From: an uncultured Prevotella sp.
GTDB taxonomy: Bacteria; Bacteroidota; Bacteroidia; Bacteroidales; Bacteroidaceae
NCBI RefSeq assembly: GCF_937863835.1
Contig: NZ_CALMHT010000074.1
Location: 62,001-126,000, forward strand
Direction of reading: 5' to 3'
DNA: 64,000 bases
The notes under the pieces are model-generated. The model was not told the origin of the DNA. It saw only the letters and a list, made by a program, of their open reading frames with translations, and searched no databases. A program made the position numbers and the translations under genes. Position 1 is the first letter of the stretch; each line of letters opens with the position of its first letter. Below, piece after piece: positions 42,252 through 51,302 of the stretch.

Positions 42252-43175
42252 TTACTTCTTTTCAACTCTCGCCATGACATACATTCCTGGGCGGAAACGT
42301 GGATTGTTAACCTTTACACGGCAGTATACCTCGATAGACCTATTGGTCTCGTCCACTTCCTGACTGATAGAACTGACTACAGCAGAAAATGTTTTTTTAC
42401 CCATACCGTTCACTCGGAACTGTACTCTGTTGCCTACACTAATATCGCCAAGGTCTTTCTCGTGTGCGGTGAGACAAAGCATTGGATAACTCTTGTCGAA
42501 TATCTCACAGATAGGGTCGCCTTCATGCAGATATTTACCTATATTGATACCCAGATGAGATACATATCCATTGATAGGTGCGATGACTGGCAGATAATAG
42601 CGTATGCCATGACTGAGTATGTTGCGCGACGATAGACCCAGGTTGCGCAGTTGTGCAGCAGACGCGTCCATTCTGATCTTCATAGATATATAGTTGGCTT
42701 TCGCCTCTTGTACTCGTTTCTGCGAGGCTGCCTCCTGGGTGCTCAACCGCTGTTGACGCTTATATTCCGATTCAAGATAGGTGAGTTGAGCATAAGAGTC
42801 AAGATAATCTTTCTGCAAATCGATGAACGCTGGATTCTCGAGGGTGGCTACTACGGCACCTCTACGTACATATCCGCCTGGTATGAGTGATGTGGAGTGC
42901 ACCTTGCCCCCCATGGTCACAGATACTGTGGCATGATGCTGTGCCGGTATCATCAGTGAACCGTTGAACGATGTATGGTTGGGAAGGGCGGTGGCAGAGG
43001 TTACAGCGTCTACTTTCTGACTGTCAGGCGTAGATGCCATGTCGCCAGGAGCCTGCAGTTGTGCGGTGTCTTCTGCTTCTGTGGCTGTGGAGTCGGTCGA
43101 CGACTGTTGCGGGGCAGATGATTTGCCACATGCTACGAGCATGAGAATAGTCAGCGGTATGATAATTCTTTTCAT
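42252..43175 (-). CDS. RND efflux periplasmic adaptor (CusB/CzcB type)
   Basis: 307 aa lipoprotein (SPII, LMLVACGKS). Order: beta-barrel strand, lipoyl half (GGYVRRGAVVATLENP), alpha-hairpin coiled coil about 115-170 (DYLDSYAQLTYLESEYKRQQ), second lipoyl half (APINGYVSHLGINIGKYLHEGDPI), barrel (LCLTAHEKDLGDISVGNRVQF), and a terminal RPGMYVMARVEKK. It joins the inner-membrane pump to the outer-membrane channel. It lies 19 bp after the pump gene on the same strand. No metal-binding His/Met-rich N terminus is evident, so the substrate is open. Confidence 0.9.
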   Translation of the reverse strand: MKRIIIPLTILMLVACGKSSAPQQSSTDSTATEAEDTAQLQAPGDMASTPDSQKVDAVTSATALPNHTSFNGSLMIPAQHHATVSVTMGGKVHSTSLIPGGYVRRGAVVATLENPAFIDLQKDYLDSYAQLTYLESEYKRQQRLSTQEAASQKRVQEAKANYISMKIRMDASAAQLRNLGLSSRNILSHGIRYYLPVIAPINGYVSHLGINIGKYLHEGDPICEIFDKSYPMLCLTAHEKDLGDISVGNRVQFRVNGMGKKTFSAVVSSISQEVDETNRSIEVYCRVKVNNPRFRPGMYVMARVEKK

Positions 43176-43194
43176 GATGTTATTTTTTTATTTG

Positions 43195-46100
43195 TTATTG
43201 TTCTGTATATAATTCCAATTCGATGAGAGATACATTATAGTCATAGACAGCATTTGTATAACTGCTGCGTATTTCGTAGGCACTGTTGATGCTCTGCACA
43301 AACTCTACGATATCCGTTTCACTCTCTTTAAACTGCACCTGTGCATTCTTGAGCAGTGATTCAGCTTCGGGCAAGGCCGCTTTCTGATAGTAATTAATGT
43401 TTTCCTGCTCCTGCTTCAGTTTCGAGTTGAGTTCCGCTACCTTGTTGTTCAACATTCGGATATTGTCTTCCGCTTCTGTGTTGGCTATCATGGCATCGAT
43501 ATGTGCCTGTTTTGTTCTACTTGCCTGAGCACCGAAAAAGAGAGGAAATGACATGCCGACCATCCATGAGTTCAGACCTGTGAGAGGTGCTATTTTCTGA
43601 CGCACGTAGCCCACTGAAAATTCGGGATAGAATTTACTCTTCTCCAGTTTGAAAGCCGCTTGTTTCTCGTTGGCCATACTCCTGAAGTATTGCAGATGAG
43701 CGTTGGAAAGAGCCAAGTCAACTTTCTGTGTCATCAGCACTAGTGCCGTGTCGGACGGGAGGATAGGTGTAGATGAATAGCAGGCCCAACCGAATCTGCG
43801 TCCCGCTATTTGTAGTTCCTCTTCCGCCTTCATCAGTTTGGTGCGGATATCTGCGGCGAGTGATGTCGTCATATTACGTTGTAGGGCGGTGATATCACCT
43901 TGCTCGTAACGCAGCATACCTGCTTTTTGTAGTCTGTCCGCCAATTGAATCTGACTTTTGTAAAGAGCGCAGATGTTGTAAGCATATTGATAATATGTCC
44001 ATGCACGTTTTACCTCGGCTGTTATCTCTTTGGCAACCATGTCACGGTAGTGTCCGCTTGTCGTCATCATACTTTTTACCAATGCGTTCTTGTAATAAGG
44101 GGTGAAGAACGAACCTAACGGTTGTGTCACGTTCAACTGATTATCACTTTTTGTTTCGTCGTTTATTTGTCCCCACGAATAACTTATCTCTGTCGCTCCT
44201 GGTTCCCAGTTCTCACCTTTCATCGCTTTATTGCGTTCCATCATCGCCGAGGCAGTCTTTAGTCTTGGATTGTTTTGCAATGCAGTCTTGATAGCTTCAT
44301 CGAGCGATACTTTTGTCTGAGCCTTTACGCTTCCCGAACCTGCCATCGTCAGCATGATGGCGATAATGATGATAGGAGCTTCAATGGGCAAGTTTTTATG
44401 AAACTTTCTTCTGAAAATGGTCGGTATCGCGTTCACTATTTTGTAGAATGTAGGGATGATGACCAGTGTCAACAGTGTTGATACAATCAGTCCTCCGATA
44501 ACAACCGTTGCCAATGGACGTTGAATTTCGGCACCAGCCGATTTGGCTATCGCCATAGGTACAAAGCCCAAAGAAGCGACAAGTCCTGTCAGCATTACTG
44601 GTCTGAGCAGATGAGTGATACCCTTCATTATAATTTTGTCTGTACACATATCGTATTTTCCTTGTTTGCGTAAATTGTTGAAGTTGTTGATCATCAGTAT
44701 ACCGTTGAGTACTGCCACACCGAAAAGGGCTATGAAGCCTACGCCCGCTGAGATACTGAATGGCAGTCCGCGCAGCCATAATGCCAGTATACCTCCGATA
44801 AGAGATAACGGCACGGTCATGAAGACGAGAATGGAGTAGGTTACGCTTCTGAAAGCGAAGAATAACAGCAACAGAATGAGCATCAGTGCGATAGGTATCA
44901 CAATAGATAAAGTGTGTATGGCGTTTTGCAGATTTTCAAACTGTCCACCATATTCGAAGTAATAACCCGGTTTCAGTTTGATGTCCTTGTCCAGTTTCGC
45001 CTGTATGCCTGATACTACCTGTTGGATATCGGCATTACGCACATTCACACCGATGACAATACGTCGCTTTGTCTCGTCGCGGTTGATTTGCAGCGGACCG
45101 TTTACCAGTTGCACACTGGCTACTTCACTGATAGGCAATTGTGCCCCCTCTGCGGTGTGTACAAACAGACGGTCTATATCCAAATCGGGCACTTTGTCCT
45201 TGTCCAGTCTCAGTACTAGGTCGAAGCGGCGTTCATTCTCAAAGACCACGCCCGTAGCCTCGCCCGCATAAGCGGTGCGAATTACGGTGTTCAGTTCCTC
45301 GATGTTCATGCCATATTGGGCTATTTTCTTACGGTCGTATTTCACAACCAACTGTGGAAGACCCATAGTCTGTTCAACAATGACATCAGATGCACCAGGT
45401 ACTGTGGTAATGAGTTTTTTGCATTCCTGCGCCTTCTGATACAGCTCTTGTGTGTCCTCACCGTAAAGTTTCACGGCAATATCCGTTTTTGCACCTGTCA
45501 TCAGTTCGTTGAAGCGCAACTGAATCGGTTGACTGAAGTTGTATTCCGCACCCGGCACATCTTCTAGCGCTTTCTTCATCTTCTCCACCATCTCGTCACG
45601 ACTCTTCGCAGAAGTCCATTCCTTGAATGGTTTCATGATAATCATGATGTCTGCATCCTCCACAGCCATCGGGTCGGTCGGCACTTCAGCCGTACCTATT
45701 TTAGCGACCACGTGCTTGATTTCCGGGAATCGGTCTTTGAGTGTCTTCTCCACCTTGCGTGATTGTTCAAGACTTTGTGTCAGAGAACTGCCTGCGGGGA
45801 GTGTCATCTGCATGGCAAAATCACCCTCGTCCATCGTAGGGATAAATTCTGCACCCAGATGTCCGAAGAGTAACAGTGATGCTGCCAGTAAGGCAAAAGC
45901 TGAAACTACTGTGCCTGTGACGTGGCGCAGGCAGAATTTTGTGGCTCTATGATAATATATGTTCAACCATTCGAAGAAACGGTCGGAGAATGATTTCTTG
46001 GTTGATGACGTCTTCTTAAGGAATAATGATGCCATCATAGGTACATACGTGAGCGATAGCAACAGAGCACCTATAATACAGAATACAAGTGTCTTTGCCA

Positions 46101-47529
46101 TCGGCGTGAAATATTTACCCTCAATACCCGAGAGGAACAGTATAGGACAAAAGACAATGAGGATGATGAGCGCCGCGAATGTGGCACTGCTCACTACCCG
46201 AGCTGCACCCTTTATCACCTCGTCGTCCATTTCGTCCTGAGTCAACTTCTGTCCCGCTTTCTGTTTCATATAGATATGCGCCATGATACCTTCCAGAATG
46301 ACAATGGAACCGTCCACCACAATACCGAAGTCGATAGCGCCTAGACTCATCAGATTGGCAGTCACGCCGAATACCCTCATCAGTATGAAACCGAACAACA
46401 TGGCAAACGGTATCACAGATGCTACAATGACTCCAGCCCTGATATCACCTAAAAAGATGATGAGTACGAGGAACACAATGAGTGCGCCCTCTATTAGATT
46501 GCGGATGACGGTAGAGATATTTCTGTTTACCAGTTGAGAACGGTTCAGATAAGGTTCAATGGAAATACCCGGAGGCAGCATCTTCTGCACCTTTGCCACC
46601 CGCTGTTCCAATTCTCCGGTTACTACATTGGCGTTGGCGCCTTTCAGCATCATAGCTATACCTCCCACACATTCGCCCTTACCGTCAAAGGTCATGGCAC
46701 CGAAACGTTTTGCAGCACCGAAGCGTACCTTTGCCACATCACTGACGTGTATCGGTATGCCTCCGCGGTTGGTTATCACGATGCGTTCAATGTCTTTGAG
46801 CGAGTGTATCATACCTTCCGAACGGATGTAATAAGCTTTGTTCAACTTTTCTATATAACTGCCGCCCGTATTCTGATTGTTCTTGCTCAGGGCATTGAAT
46901 ACATCTCCTATCGTGATGTCGAGCGAGTAGAGTGCATCAGGGTCGACAGCCACTTCATATTGTTTGAGATACCCACCGAAACTGTTTATTTCCACGATGC
47001 CAGGGATACCTGAGAGTTGTCTCTTTACAATCCAATCCTGCACAGTGCGCAGATCGGCGGCGTTGTAGCGACTCCTGTATTTCGGGGACACCTTCAGCAT
47101 ATATTGGTAAATTTCGCCCAATCCGGTGGTTATAGGCATCATCGAAGGAATACCAAGGTCTGCCGGAATTTCTTCCGCTACCGACTGAATCTGTTCGTTG
47201 ACCAGTTGACGAGCCGCCAATGTAGGCACGCTCTCATCAAATACGATTGTCACAACAGACAGACCGAAACGAGACACAGAACGTATTTCCTTCACGTTCA
47301 TGATATTGCGCATGGCAATCTCGATAGGAGCCGTGATGAGTTGCTCCACCTCCTGTGGAGCGAGCGTAGGTGATACAGTTACTACCTGTACCTGATTGTT
47401 GGTGATGTCTGGTACGGCGTCTACGGGCAGGGTAAGCATCGCGTAAATGCCCCCGAGCAGCAGAATGACCATCGTAATGGCCACAAACAATTTTTTGCGA
47501 ACGGAAAATTCTACTATACTCTCGAACAT
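43195..47529 (-). CDS. Heavy-metal-type RND pump (CusA/CzcA) fused to a TolC-like outer-membrane factor
   Basis: 1444 aa from ATG 47529; the longer frame to 47571 crosses the promoter. Residues 1 to about 1045 are a complete HME-type RND pump: VTISPTLAPQE-like periplasmic start, TM4 signature LGAIDFGIVVDGSIVILEG, PTMDEGDFAMQMTLPAGSSL, SGAEIQRPLATVVIGGLI near TM11-12. Then a second export-like hydrophobic stretch (about 1046-1070, IIIIAIMLTMAGSGSVKAQ) leads into an outer-membrane-factor domain (about 1071-1444: VSLDEAIKTALQNNPRLKTA, coiled coils, SWMVGMSFPLFFG). It extrudes metal ions using proton flow. The fusion occurs elsewhere in Bacteroidota. The adaptor gene follows. Confidence 0.9.
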   Translation of the reverse strand: MFESIVEFSVRKKLFVAITMVILLLGGIYAMLTLPVDAVPDITNNQVQVVTVSPTLAPQEVEQLITAPIEIAMRNIMNVKEIRSVSRFGLSVVTIVFDESVPTLAARQLVNEQIQSVAEEIPADLGIPSMMPITTGLGEIYQYMLKVSPKYRSRYNAADLRTVQDWIVKRQLSGIPGIVEINSFGGYLKQYEVAVDPDALYSLDITIGDVFNALSKNNQNTGGSYIEKLNKAYYIRSEGMIHSLKDIERIVITNRGGIPIHVSDVAKVRFGAAKRFGAMTFDGKGECVGGIAMMLKGANANVVTGELEQRVAKVQKMLPPGISIEPYLNRSQLVNRNISTVIRNLIEGALIVFLVLIIFLGDIRAGVIVASVIPFAMLFGFILMRVFGVTANLMSLGAIDFGIVVDGSIVILEGIMAHIYMKQKAGQKLTQDEMDDEVIKGAARVVSSATFAALIILIVFCPILFLSGIEGKYFTPMAKTLVFCIIGALLLSLTYVPMMASLFLKKTSSTKKSFSDRFFEWLNIYYHRATKFCLRHVTGTVVSAFALLAASLLLFGHLGAEFIPTMDEGDFAMQMTLPAGSSLTQSLEQSRKVEKTLKDRFPEIKHVVAKIGTAEVPTDPMAVEDADIMIIMKPFKEWTSAKSRDEMVEKMKKALEDVPGAEYNFSQPIQLRFNELMTGAKTDIAVKLYGEDTQELYQKAQECKKLITTVPGASDVIVEQTMGLPQLVVKYDRKKIAQYGMNIEELNTVIRTAYAGEATGVVFENERRFDLVLRLDKDKVPDLDIDRLFVHTAEGAQLPISEVASVQLVNGPLQINRDETKRRIVIGVNVRNADIQQVVSGIQAKLDKDIKLKPGYYFEYGGQFENLQNAIHTLSIVIPIALMLILLLLFFAFRSVTYSILVFMTVPLSLIGGILALWLRGLPFSISAGVGFIALFGVAVLNGILMINNFNNLRKQGKYDMCTDKIIMKGITHLLRPVMLTGLVASLGFVPMAIAKSAGAEIQRPLATVVIGGLIVSTLLTLVIIPTFYKIVNAIPTIFRRKFHKNLPIEAPIIIIAIMLTMAGSGSVKAQTKVSLDEAIKTALQNNPRLKTASAMMERNKAMKGENWEPGATEISYSWGQINDETKSDNQLNVTQPLGSFFTPYYKNALVKSMMTTSGHYRDMVAKEITAEVKRAWTYYQYAYNICALYKSQIQLADRLQKAGMLRYEQGDITALQRNMTTSLAADIRTKLMKAEEELQIAGRRFGWACYSSTPILPSDTALVLMTQKVDLALSNAHLQYFRSMANEKQAAFKLEKSKFYPEFSVGYVRQKIAPLTGLNSWMVGMSFPLFFGAQASRTKQAHIDAMIANTEAEDNIRMLNNKVAELNSKLKQEQENINYYQKAALPEAESLLKNAQVQFKESETDIVEFVQSINSAYEIRSSYTNAVYDYNVSLIELELYTEQ

Positions 47530-47559
47530 AACATGTAGATTTTTATGTATTAACATCTG

Positions 47560-47567
47560 CAAATATA
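47560..47567 (-). promoter_or_regulatory. Promoter -7 box of the efflux operon
   Basis: Minus strand TATATTTG, 30 bp before the ATG at 47529. No metal-regulator gene is adjacent. Confidence 0.5.
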
Positions 47568-47629
47568 TCAAAATATTCTTTTCAACTGTAATAATTCCAA
47601 TATTATTTTAAAAAGAGAGTAAATTTGTT

Positions 47630-47637
47630 TATCTTTG
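47630..47637 (+). promoter_or_regulatory. Promoter -7 box of the GH43 gene
   Basis: TATCTTTG, 25 bp before the ATG at 47663, divergent from the efflux promoter. Confidence 0.6.
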
Positions 47638-47662
47638 CCCTCGAAAATAAATCAATTGTACC

Positions 47663-49228
47663 ATGAAAAGAAGCTTTTTTTTCGTTATTTGTGTAATGAT
47701 AGCAGTATCTGTGTCGGCGCAGTATCGTAATCCGGTCATTCCCGGTTATCATCCTGATCCCAGTGTGTGCCGCGTAGGCAGCGATTTCTACCTTGTCAAC
47801 AGCAGCTTTCAGTATTTTCCAGGTGTACCGGTCTTCCACAGCAAAGATCTGATGCACTGGCAACAGATTGGCAATGTGCTTGATCGTGAGTCACAGATTA
47901 ATTTGAAAGGAGGTTCTTCGTGGACAGGCATCTATGCCCCCACCATTCGCTATAATGATGGTGTCTATTACATGATTACTACCAATATTGGTCATGGCGG
48001 TAATTTTTTTGTTACAGCCAAGAAACCAGAAGGTCCGTGGAGCGAACCTGTATGGTTGAAACAGCAGGGTATTGATCCGTCTCTTTATTTTGAGAAAGAA
48101 CACTGTTATATGGTAAGTAATCCGAACGATGCCATCTGGCTCAGCGAAATCAACCCTAAGACGGGTGAACAACTCACGGAGAGTCGACAAATCTGGCAGG
48201 GTACAGGTGGCCGTTATCCCGAAGGTCCACATATATATAATAAGGATGGATTTTATTATCTTCTTATTTCGGAAGGAGGTACTGAGTACGGTCATCAACT
48301 GACCATTGCGCGTAGCCGTAGTATTTACGGACCTTACGAAGCTAATCCACAGAATCCGATATTATGTCATCAGCGTCGAATCACCGAATCCAGTCAGATA
48401 CAGGGCACCGGACATGGTGACCTTGTACAGGCTGCCGATGGTTCATGGTGGATTACCTTCCTCGGTTTTCGTACATACGGAGGCAATTATCATCATCTTG
48501 GACGTGAAACATTCCTCGCACCCGTTGAGTGGCCTGTAGGCGGATGGCCGGTAGTCAACTGCAATGGTACTGTTGATACATTGATGAAGGTAAAAACGCT
48601 ACCGCAGGCATCTATGCCACAACCGGCGGAAGACATAGACTTTGCAAACATAAAAAATGTAAAAGACATAGGTCCCGACTGGTTGTTTATTCAGAATCCC
48701 GATATGACTAAATACGAGATTACAGGCAATTGTCTACGTTTGCATGCATCACGTAGTACGTTGACAGAGAATAATACCCCTACATTCATTGCACGTCGTC
48801 AGGATGCTGCGCATTATATGATGACGACAACGGTAGCACTGCATGGTACATCCTCGAGTGCTGAAGCAGGACTGAGCGTATATCAGATCAATGACGGTCA
48901 TTACGACCTATGTGTATCGAATGCAGACGGCAAGCAAATAGTGAAATGCAAATATCAGGTGAAAGGTCTTGCATCGGAAAGTATTGCTTCCAGTGAAGCG
49001 ATAACTGTTGCCCGGAAAATATATCTCCGCGTGAGAGCTGACGAAAACATGTATTATTTCGAATATTCTACAGATGGAAAAAACTATGAATCGATGAAGC
49101 CGATGAATACTTGTTTGCTCAGTTCGGAGGTCGCAGGCGGGTTTACAGGCGTTGTCATCGGCATGTATTGTACCGGTACCGAAAATGACTGTTATGCTGA
49201 CTTTGATTCTGTCAGGACTTCAAAATAA
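47663..49228 (+). CDS. Secreted glycoside hydrolase family 43 (beta-xylosidase/arabinofuranosidase type)
   Basis: 521 aa, signal peptide 1-20 (VSVSAQ). Five-bladed propeller with YRNPVIPGYHPDPSVCRVG carrying the base Asp, YFPGVPVFHSKDLMHW, SWTGIYAPTIRYNDGVYY, GIDPSLYFEKEHCYM, and RYPEGPHIYNKDGFYYLLISEGG with the acid Glu; STWWITF-like GSWWITFLGFR closes it. Residues about 320-521 form the concanavalin-like C-terminal domain of this GH43 group (ADFDSVRTSK end). It removes xylose or arabinose from plant xylan or arabinan oligosaccharides. It is a single gene outside any PUL. Confidence 0.9.
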   Translation: MKRSFFFVICVMIAVSVSAQYRNPVIPGYHPDPSVCRVGSDFYLVNSSFQYFPGVPVFHSKDLMHWQQIGNVLDRESQINLKGGSSWTGIYAPTIRYNDGVYYMITTNIGHGGNFFVTAKKPEGPWSEPVWLKQQGIDPSLYFEKEHCYMVSNPNDAIWLSEINPKTGEQLTESRQIWQGTGGRYPEGPHIYNKDGFYYLLISEGGTEYGHQLTIARSRSIYGPYEANPQNPILCHQRRITESSQIQGTGHGDLVQAADGSWWITFLGFRTYGGNYHHLGRETFLAPVEWPVGGWPVVNCNGTVDTLMKVKTLPQASMPQPAEDIDFANIKNVKDIGPDWLFIQNPDMTKYEITGNCLRLHASRSTLTENNTPTFIARRQDAAHYMMTTTVALHGTSSSAEAGLSVYQINDGHYDLCVSNADGKQIVKCKYQVKGLASESIASSEAITVARKIYLRVRADENMYYFEYSTDGKNYESMKPMNTCLLSSEVAGGFTGVVIGMYCTGTENDCYADFDSVRTSK

Positions 49229-49287
49229 GTTATTGGTGAAGTTGGCATTATTTTAAAAGAAAAAGAACATCCTATTAATATTTTGTC

Positions 49288-49295
49288 TATATTTG
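49288..49295 (+). promoter_or_regulatory. Promoter -7 box of the aquaporin gene
   Basis: TATATTTG followed by C, 39 bp before the ATG at 49335. Confidence 0.55.
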
Positions 49296-49334
49296 CAATT
49301 TAAATGGAAGAACATAAACTAATAAAGACATATT

Positions 49335-50015
49335 ATGAAAAAGTATTTAGCGGAAATGATTGGCACGATGGTGCTGGTTTTTATCGGTTGCGGTAGCGCA
49401 ATCTTTAACGGTGGTTGCGGTACACCCGCACAAGTTTTGATGGTAGCGATAGCTTTTGGCGTATCGGTTGTGGCTATGGCATATACCATCGGTGGCATAT
49501 CGGGTTGCCATATTAATCCGGCAATCACACTCGGCGTATATCTGAGCAAACGTATGTCAGGTAAGGATGCCGCCATGTATATGATATTCCAGGTAATCGG
49601 TGCCATTATCGGTTCAGCACTCCTGTTCGGTATCACATCAGGTATGGATACAGAAGGATGGGCGACGACCACAGGTGCTAACGCATGTTCATCAGGAGTT
49701 TCACAACTGACAGGTTTTATAGCTGAAACATTGTTTACTGCAATATTCGTACTTGTAGTATTAGGAACGACAGACTCAAAGAAGGGTGCCGGTAACTTTG
49801 CAGGATTGGCAATAGGCCTTTCTCTTGTTATCGTTCATATCTGTGTTATCCCATTGACAGGTACATCTGTAAACCCGGCCCGTTCTATCGGTCCTGCTAT
49901 ATTCAACGGTGGTCAGGCACTTACAGATTTGTGGATATTCATAGTAGGTCCGTTCCTTGGTGGTGCAATAGCAGCAGGTATATGGAAAATTATCGGTGCG
50001 GACGAAAAGAAATAA
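49335..50015 (+). CDS. aqpZ: Aquaporin (MIP family, AqpZ-like)
   Basis: 226 aa with six transmembrane helices and two re-entrant NPA loops: SGCHINPAITLG (Asn near 61) and TSVNPARSIGPA (Asn near 180). The start MKKYLAEMIGTMVLVFIGCG is typical of water-selective AqpZ rather than GlpF, and the short D loop between helices 4 and 5 agrees. It conducts water across the inner membrane. Monocistronic, with a strong terminator downstream. Confidence 0.9.
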   Translation: MKKYLAEMIGTMVLVFIGCGSAIFNGGCGTPAQVLMVAIAFGVSVVAMAYTIGGISGCHINPAITLGVYLSKRMSGKDAAMYMIFQVIGAIIGSALLFGITSGMDTEGWATTTGANACSSGVSQLTGFIAETLFTAIFVLVVLGTTDSKKGAGNFAGLAIGLSLVIVHICVIPLTGTSVNPARSIGPAIFNGGQALTDLWIFIVGPFLGGAIAAGIWKIIGADEKK

Positions 50016-50058
50016 CAGGCGTTTTGTAAACTGCGTTTTGCAATTTGTCAGTTAAATC

Positions 50059-50097
50059 AAAAATAGTCAAACGATATGTTATCGTTTGACTATTTTT
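50059..50097. terminator. Strong hairpin terminator after the aquaporin gene
   Basis: A perfect 17-bp stem (50059-50075 with 50081-50097) and a 5-nt loop, with A and T runs at the two ends, so it could work in either direction. Confidence 0.8.
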
Positions 50098-50121
50098 GTG
50101 TATTAAAAAATGTTGTAACCC

Positions 50122-50152
50122 TTGGGATTGATAAATTTAAATGTTAACTTTG
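50122..50152 (+). promoter_or_regulatory. Promoter of the aldolase gene
   Basis: TTG (50122-50124), a 20-bp spacer and TAACTTTG (50145-50152); the leader is about 40 nt and A/T-rich before the ATG at 50201. Confidence 0.65.
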
Positions 50153-50200
50153 CGGTCAATTAGTAGATAGTGACTATTCATTTAATAAAATATTATAATT

Positions 50201-51211
50201 ATGGTAGATTACAAATCATTAGGCTTGGTAAACACTCGCGAGATGTTTAAGAAAGCCATCAATGGCGGTTACGCTATCCCAGCTTTCAACTTCAACAATA
50301 TGGAGCAGTTGCAGGCAATCATCAAAGCTTCTTCAGAGCTAAAGTCACCGGTTATCCTTCAGGTTTCTAAAGGTGCCCGTAACTATGCTAACCAGACATT
50401 ACTTCGTTATATGGCACAGGGTGCTGTAGAATATGCAAAAGAATTAGGTTGCAATCATCCTGAAATCGTTCTTCACCTAGACCATGGTGATAGCTTCGAG
50501 CTCTGCAAGAGTTGTGTAGACTTCGGTTTCTCTTCTGTCATGATTGATGGTTCTGCTCTTCCTTATGAGGAGAATGTTGCTCTGACAAAGAAAGTTGTAG
50601 AGTATGCGCACAAATATGATGTTACTGTAGAAGGTGAGCTCGGTGTCCTTGCAGGTGTTGAGGATGAGGTCGCTTCTGAGGTTTCTCACTATACGAAACC
50701 AGAAGAAGTTATCGACTTCGTTACAAAGACAGGTGTTGACTCATTAGCTATCTCTATCGGTACAAGCCACGGAGCATACAAATTCAAACCGGAGCAGTGT
50801 ACACGTGACCCGAAGACAGGTCGTTTGGTTCCTCCTCCATTGGCTTTCGATGTTCTTGATGCTATCATGAAACAATTGCCAGGATTCCCAATCGTTCTTC
50901 ACGGATCTTCTTCTGTACCACAGGAGTATGTTGACATCATCAACGCTAACGGTGGTAAACTGCCAGATGCAGTAGGTATCCCAGAAGAGCAGCTCCGTAA
51001 AGCTTCTAAGAGCGCTGTCTGCAAGATCAATATCGATTCAGACTCTCGTCTCGCTTTCACAGCAGCTGTACGTAAGGTGTTCGCTGAGAAACCAGCAGAA
51101 TTTGACCCACGTAAGTATTGCGGACCAGCTCGTGACTTGATGGAGCAGATGTACAAGCATAAGATTGTTGATGTACTCGGTTCTGACAACAAGTTGGCTA
51201 ATATGAACTAA
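50201..51211 (+). CDS. fba: Class II fructose-1,6-bisphosphate aldolase
   Basis: 336 aa. Zinc-dependent aldolase of glycolysis and gluconeogenesis, splitting fructose-1,6-bisphosphate to DHAP and GAP. Motifs: IPAFNFNNMEQLQAI near the start, VLHLDHGDSFELC (His92, Asp94, His95, metal and catalytic region), YEENVALTKKVVEYAH, VEGELGVLAGVEDEV, LAISIGTSHGAYKF with a zinc His, FPIVLHGSSSVPQEY with another zinc His, and KINIDSDSRLAFTAAVR. Codon choice looks more restricted than in neighbouring genes, as expected of a highly expressed gene. Confidence 0.95.
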   Translation: MVDYKSLGLVNTREMFKKAINGGYAIPAFNFNNMEQLQAIIKASSELKSPVILQVSKGARNYANQTLLRYMAQGAVEYAKELGCNHPEIVLHLDHGDSFELCKSCVDFGFSSVMIDGSALPYEENVALTKKVVEYAHKYDVTVEGELGVLAGVEDEVASEVSHYTKPEEVIDFVTKTGVDSLAISIGTSHGAYKFKPEQCTRDPKTGRLVPPPLAFDVLDAIMKQLPGFPIVLHGSSSVPQEYVDIINANGGKLPDAVGIPEEQLRKASKSAVCKINIDSDSRLAFTAAVRKVFAEKPAEFDPRKYCGPARDLMEQMYKHKIVDVLGSDNKLANMN

Positions 51212-51238
51212 CTTATATAAATATATATCAATTATAAA

Positions 51239-51273
51239 AGCGGAATCCCTGTTCTTAGGGGTCCCGCTTTTTT
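51239..51273. terminator. Terminator between the aldolase and nnr genes
   Basis: AGCGGAATCCCT (51239-51250) pairs with AGGGGTCCCGCT (51257-51268) with one mismatch, followed by TTTTT; an A run on the left side lets it serve the converging nnr gene too. Confidence 0.8.
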
Positions 51274-51302
51274 CATTGGTGGTTGTTTTCTTTAATTATC
51301 TT

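Noticed and set aside
45316..47373. Series of long plus-strand frames across the RND gene
   Set aside because: Antisense shadows of a well-supported 1444-residue protein.
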